This document shows, in pieces, positions 60,717 to 64,000 of a stretch of 64,000 nucleotides of DNA (position 1 is its first letter; each line of letters starts with the position of its first letter). Location: assembly GCF_017355955.1 (NCBI RefSeq), contig NZ_JAFFID010000003.1:496001-560000 (forward strand), in the 5' to 3' direction. The stretch comes from Sabulibacter ruber (GTDB lineage Bacteria; Bacteroidota; Bacteroidia; Cytophagales; Hymenobacteraceae). The position numbers were made by a program, and so were the translations under genes. The notes beneath the pieces are model-generated. The model did not search any database and had not been told where the DNA came from. It worked only from the letters and a program-made list of their open reading frames with translations.

Positions 60717-62939
60717 ATGTCTTCTTATAATAGTCGTGCTTTCTGGGCATTGACTCTTCTAGGGCTCCTCACTCCTTTCCTGGGTTGGGCCCAGAACCTC
60801 TCGGGCCGCGTGGTAGACGCCGCCAACGCAACTCCTTTGATTGGCGCCTCTGTGGTGTGGCTAGGCACCAGCCAGGCCACCAGCACCGATGGTACCGGCT
60901 TCTTTTCCCTTAAACCTGCTCCCGCGGGCCAAACCGCGGTGGTGGTCAGTTACATTGGGTACAAATCTGATACCGTCCAGGTACAAGGCCATGAAAACCC
61001 GGTGGTGAAGCTGAAAGCCCTCACCGCCTTGCAGGAAGTGACCGTAACCGGCAAGCAAGACCGCTACTCAGCCCTTACACCCACCAACTCGCAGGTGATC
61101 ACGGCCAAGGACCTGACCAAATCCGCGTGCTGTAACCTGGCCGAAAGCTTCGAGACGAACGCCTCCGTGGAGGTTTCTACCTCCGATGCGGTTTCCGGGG
61201 CCAAGCAGATCCAGATGCTGGGACTGGATGGCGCCTACACCCTCATGACCACCGACAACGTACCGGCTCTGCGCGGTTTGGCTACACCTTACCGGTTGAA
61301 CTACCTGTCTGGTACGTATATTGAGGCCATTGACATTATTAAAGGAACCGGCTCGGTGCTGAACGGCTATGAGTCTATCTCGGGTCAGGTGAACGTGCGG
61401 CTGAAAGATCCCGAGAAATCGGATCGTTTGTACGTGAACCTGTACGGCAACAGCCTGGCCAAGTGGGACGCCAACGTGAACACCTCATTCACGCTCACCC
61501 CAAAACTGAGCACCGTGCTCATGCTGCACACCGACCAGATCAGCAACCGCGTGGACCGCAACAATGACGGCTTCCTGGACCTTCCGCTGGGCAAGCACTA
61601 CAATGTGTTCAACAAATGGAAGTACAATACCGGCAAGCAGTGGGTGGCGGAAATTGGCTTCCAGGCCCTCCGCGAAACCCGCACCGGTGGGCAGGTGGGC
61701 TACCGTTCTGGCATGCCGCAGCGCGAAGGCAGTTTCTACGGCACTGAGTCAGAGACCGACCGGGTGAGCGGCTTTTCCAAGACTTCTTACACGTTCAAAA
61801 ACAAACCGTACCAGAGCATCGGGCTGATTTTATCCGGGACGCGGCACGTGTTTGACTCGCATTATGGCGTCCGGAACTATGACGGGCACCAGAACAGCGG
61901 CTTGGCTAACTTAATCTTCCAGTCGGCGTTTGGGAACACGGCCCACACCTACAAAACCGGCTTGAGCTACCAGTACGAAGATTACAAAGAGAACCTGGCC
62001 GGACAGAAACTGAGCCGCAAAGAGCGCGTGCCGGGGGCGTTTTTCGAGTACATTTACCAAAACAGCGCCAATCTGACGTTGGTGGGCGGCATCCGCGCCG
62101 ATCATCACAACCTGTACGGCTGGGTGTACACGCCACGGTTCAACGTGAAGTACGATTTAAACCCGAACTCTATTCTGCGTTTAGCGGCTGGGAAAGGCTT
62201 CAGGGTTGCTAACCCGATTGCCGAGAACGTGGCCTCCCTCATCAGTAACCGGGCTTTCTACTTCCAGAACGATCTGCAGCCCGAGAAAGCCTGGAACCTG
62301 GGCGGAAGCTTTACGCAGTACTTTGAGGTGGGCGAGCGCAAAGGCGCTTTCATCACAGACTACTACTACACCACGTTCCAGAACCAGATTGTGCCCGATA
62401 TGTACAGCAGCCCGTACCAGGTAGCGTTTACCAACCTGAACGGCCGCTCGTTCTCCAAAAGCTTCCAGGCCGAGCTGCAGTATGAACTCACCTCCATGCT
62501 GGACATCAAGGCGGCCTACAAGTATTTTGACGTGCGCACTACCTACAATGACCAATTGCTGCGTCGGCCGTTCATCCCCAACCACCGGGCGTTCCTGAAC
62601 CTGGGTTTCGCGACACCTTTTGACAAGTGGCGCGCCGACCTGACCGCCCAATGGTTTGGGAAGCGCGAAGTTCCTTCCATGGAGCATGACATGAACCAGC
62701 ACGAAAGCTCCATCATGACCAGAACTGTTCACCCCTACGCGGTGTTTAATGGACAGATCACCCGCGCTTTCAAACGCTGGGAGGTGTACCTGGGCGGCGA
62801 AAACCTGTTGGATTACAAGCAAAAAGACCCGATTATTGCCGCTGACCAACCCTTCAGCCAGAACTTTGACGCCAGCATGGTGTGGGCTCCGGTCATTGGG
62901 CGCGTGATTTACGCCGGCATGCGGTTTACCATTAAATAA
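60717..62939 (+). CDS. TonB-dependent receptor, probably metal-related
   Basis: A 740-residue outer-membrane receptor. Signal peptide to about residue 25 (LGWAQ). Residues about 28-110 are a carboxypeptidase-regulatory-like (CarbopepD_reg) beta domain (LSGRVVDAANATPLIGASVVW). The plug domain starts near 113 (LQEVTVTGKQDR) and carries SACCNLAESFETNASVEVSTSDA, a cysteine-pair variant I associate with Bacteroidota metal receptors, and YLSGTYIEAIDIIKGTGSVLNGYESISGQVNV (near 200). The beta barrel runs to the C-terminal aromatic-ended strand (RVIYAGMRFTIK). With HYC_CC_PP and HMA genes on either side it likely imports or senses copper or a metal complex; substrate unproven. Energised by TonB-ExbBD, encoded elsewhere. 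Confidence 0.92.
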   Translation: MSSYNSRAFWALTLLGLLTPFLGWAQNLSGRVVDAANATPLIGASVVWLGTSQATSTDGTGFFSLKPAPAGQTAVVVSYIGYKSDTVQVQGHENPVVKLKALTALQEVTVTGKQDRYSALTPTNSQVITAKDLTKSACCNLAESFETNASVEVSTSDAVSGAKQIQMLGLDGAYTLMTTDNVPALRGLATPYRLNYLSGTYIEAIDIIKGTGSVLNGYESISGQVNVRLKDPEKSDRLYVNLYGNSLAKWDANVNTSFTLTPKLSTVLMLHTDQISNRVDRNNDGFLDLPLGKHYNVFNKWKYNTGKQWVAEIGFQALRETRTGGQVGYRSGMPQREGSFYGTESETDRVSGFSKTSYTFKNKPYQSIGLILSGTRHVFDSHYGVRNYDGHQNSGLANLIFQSAFGNTAHTYKTGLSYQYEDYKENLAGQKLSRKERVPGAFFEYIYQNSANLTLVGGIRADHHNLYGWVYTPRFNVKYDLNPNSILRLAAGKGFRVANPIAENVASLISNRAFYFQNDLQPEKAWNLGGSFTQYFEVGERKGAFITDYYYTTFQNQIVPDMYSSPYQVAFTNLNGRSFSKSFQAELQYELTSMLDIKAAYKYFDVRTTYNDQLLRRPFIPNHRAFLNLGFATPFDKWRADLTAQWFGKREVPSMEHDMNQHESSIMTRTVHPYAVFNGQITRAFKRWEVYLGGENLLDYKQKDPIIAADQPFSQNFDASMVWAPVIGRVIYAGMRFTIK

Positions 62940-62950
62940 TTTGATTGTTG

Positions 62951-63027
62951 GTTGTTCATTGTTGATTGCTGGTTTTAAGATTCAATCTGATTTTAGAGCA
63001 AACAATTAGCAACGAACAATCAACAAC
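62951..63027. repeat. Imperfect inverted repeat after the receptor gene
   Basis: Arms 62951-62974 and 63004-63027 pair at about 19 of 24 positions around a 29-nt loop; the arms are low-complexity (GTTGTTCATTGTTGATTG and complement). Same architecture as the repeat between sdhA and sdhB. It could act as an mRNA hairpin between receptor and HMA genes. Confidence 0.5.
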
Positions 63028-63032
63028 CCACC

Positions 63033-63068
63033 CATTTTGGCCTGATTTTGGTAAATCAGCCTTAAAAC
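63033..63068. repeat. 36-nt dispersed palindromic element, copy 16
   Basis: Begins CATTTTGGCCTGATTTTG and ends AAATCAGCCTTAAAAC, 45 bp before the HMA gene. Confidence 0.7.
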
Positions 63069-63113
63069 AGAAATTAACTTTTAACGAATACCATCAACCT
63101 CAAACCAAAACAT

Positions 63114-63470
63114 ATGAAAACCCTCAAAATCTGGATGCTTTCTTTCATGCTGATCAGTGTAGCTTCTTTCGGGTTTGCCCAGGGCGGCAAAAAAGGCGAG
63201 GAAGTGAAAATCAAAACCTCGGCGGTGTGCGGCATGTGCAAAGCCACCATTGAAAAAGGCATGGCCTATGAGAAAGGCGTAGAGAAAGCCACCCTGGATG
63301 TGGACAGCAAAATCCTGACGGTTACATACAATCCGCAGAAAACGTCTGTGGACAAGCTGAAAAAAGCCGTGAACGAATTAGGCTATGACGCCGATGACGC
63401 TCCAGCCACTCCGCGGGCCTATGACCGTTTAGATGCCTGCTGCAAAAAAGACGCTGGAAACCACAAATAA
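63114..63470 (+). CDS. Exported heavy-metal-associated (HMA) domain protein
   Basis: A 118-residue protein with a signal peptide (residues 1-23, ending FGFAQ) and one HMA domain (about 30-96): KIKTSAVCGMCKATIEKGMAYEKGVEKATLDVDSKILTVTY has the beta-alpha-beta-beta pattern and the C-x-x-C site (Cys39, Cys42) that binds Cu(I) or Zn in related proteins. The C-terminal tail has a further pair of cysteines (DACCKKD). It would be a periplasmic metal-binding or relay protein, working with the TonB receptor and HYC_CC_PP protein upstream. A strong terminator follows, so it closes the group, although it may have its own promoter after the inverted repeat. Confidence 0.92.
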   Translation: MKTLKIWMLSFMLISVASFGFAQGGKKGEEVKIKTSAVCGMCKATIEKGMAYEKGVEKATLDVDSKILTVTYNPQKTSVDKLKKAVNELGYDADDAPATPRAYDRLDACCKKDAGNHK

Positions 63471-63490
63471 GAATATCAGACCTTCCTTGA

Positions 63491-63519
63491 AAAGCCCGCT
63501 CCTGAGCGGGCTTTTTTTG
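63491..63519 (+). terminator. Terminator of the HMA gene
   Basis: AGCCCGCTC and GAGCGGGCT pair perfectly with a very short centre, followed by a run of seven T; 21 bp after the stop codon. Confidence 0.9.
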
Positions 63520-63690
63520 TTTCAATCCAGCGCTGCTTGAAAACTGAACCCAGGTAAAACTTTGCACTTACGGGCTGCTTCTGATTTAAACATCCTGATG
63601 CTGAACTATTTGTTTTTTCACTGATTTACTTTTCAGGAAATCTAATCCAGTATTTACCCCGTAAGTACAATCCGTACAAATACTCACACT

Positions 63691-64000
63691 ATGAAAACAA
63701 TCATTTTTATCCACGGCATGTTCCAGAACTCCAAAAGCTGGGATAACTGGGTGGCGTACTTCACCCAACGTGGCTACAACTGTTTAGCGCCTTCCTGGCC
63801 CCTGCACGAAGGCGAACCAGCGCAACTGCGCGCCAACCCGCCGGCGGGGTTAGGTGAGTTGGGGCTAGACGAGGTAACCACGGCCATTGAAACCCTTATC
63901 CTGAACCAAGGCACCAAACCCATTGTGATCGGCCACTCGGTGGGCGGGTTGCTGACCCAGGTGTTCGCCAACCGGGGCCTGATTGAGGCCGGAGTACCCA
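63691..64000 (+). CDS. Alpha/beta hydrolase, 5' part
   Basis: An open frame from ATG 63691 (MKTIIFIHGMFQNSKSW) that runs off the window without a stop, about 103 residues seen. The oxyanion segment FIHGMFQNSKSWDNW, the strand GYNCLAPSWPLH and the nucleophile elbow VIGHSVGGLL (Ser near residue 89) mark an alpha/beta hydrolase of the small lipase/esterase type with a lysophospholipase-like start. Acid and His of the triad lie beyond the edge. No signal peptide. It has its own transcription unit, since a terminator separates it from the HMA gene; a promoter is not evident. Confidence 0.85.
   Translation, partial: MKTIIFIHGMFQNSKSWDNWVAYFTQRGYNCLAPSWPLHEGEPAQLRANPPAGLGELGLDEVTTAIETLILNQGTKPIVIGHSVGGLLTQVFANRGLIEAGVP

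Noticed and set aside
1..64000. CRISPR array, prophage, insertion sequence or antiphage island
   Set aside because: No regularly spaced direct repeats, no cas, integrase, transposase, phage-structure or restriction genes were seen; the 36-nt elements are widely scattered, not arrayed.

Overview
The window is chromosomal DNA of a Bacteroidota bacterium, most likely Cytophagales/Hymenobacteraceae (a Rufibacter-, Pontibacter- or Hymenobacter-like organism; genus not proven). The signs are two proteins with type IX secretion C-terminal sorting domains, promoter boxes of the Bacteroidota TAnnTTTG type, an sdhCAB operon with a single cytochrome b subunit, a division/cell-wall (dcw) cluster without murF, and an HYC_CC_PP-type small protein. 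I see no tRNA, rRNA, CRISPR array, prophage or insertion sequence.

Layout. 1-9 kb: the 3' end of a SpoIIAA-like gene, an MpaB-type oxygenase, an LLM flavin oxidoreductase, a Tat-exported PhoD-type phosphatase, an M16 peptidase lipoprotein, a second SpoIIAA-like protein and a lipoprotein ending in a Pmp3/YqaE membrane domain. 9.7-23.2 kb: a signalling and ion-homeostasis block. A GAF histidine kinase is followed by two paralogous PAS-kinase/single-domain-receiver pairs that bracket nhaA, a periplasmic trehalase and a KtrAB potassium system. 23.9-36.9 kb: a T9SS-exported subtilase, aconitase, a TlpA-like lipoprotein, an AT-rich membrane protein, polyprenyl diphosphate synthase, an alpha/beta hydrolase with folK, a FlaA1/CapD-type sugar epimerase and fabD. 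37-44.3 kb: a large T9SS cell-surface protein, sdhCAB and an FMN reductase. 44.4-59.9 kb: the dcw operon on the minus strand (mraZ-rsmH-ftsL-ftsI-murE-mraY-murD-ftsW-murG-murC-ftsQ-ftsA-ftsZ). 60.2-63.5 kb: a plus-strand metal-handling group (HYC_CC_PP protein, TonB-dependent receptor, HMA protein), then the start of an alpha/beta hydrolase.

The most notable stretch is the 330-bp gap 59860-60189 between the divergent dcw operon and the metal group. It holds a complete Bacteroidota promoter for mraZ, three 10-bp-spaced GTGG repeats abutting it that look like a MraZ operator, four DnaA boxes in 47 bp (three perfect), an AT-rich tract, a second pair of MraZ-like repeats, and a promoter for the HYC_CC_PP gene. 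I read it as a candidate chromosomal replication origin, or at least a DnaA/MraZ control region for cell division.

The second notable signal is a family of 16 intergenic, imperfectly palindromic elements, each exactly 36 nt long, spread over the whole window; one copy lies inside the dcw operon. Long perfect hairpins (22-27 bp arms) separate several convergent gene pairs.
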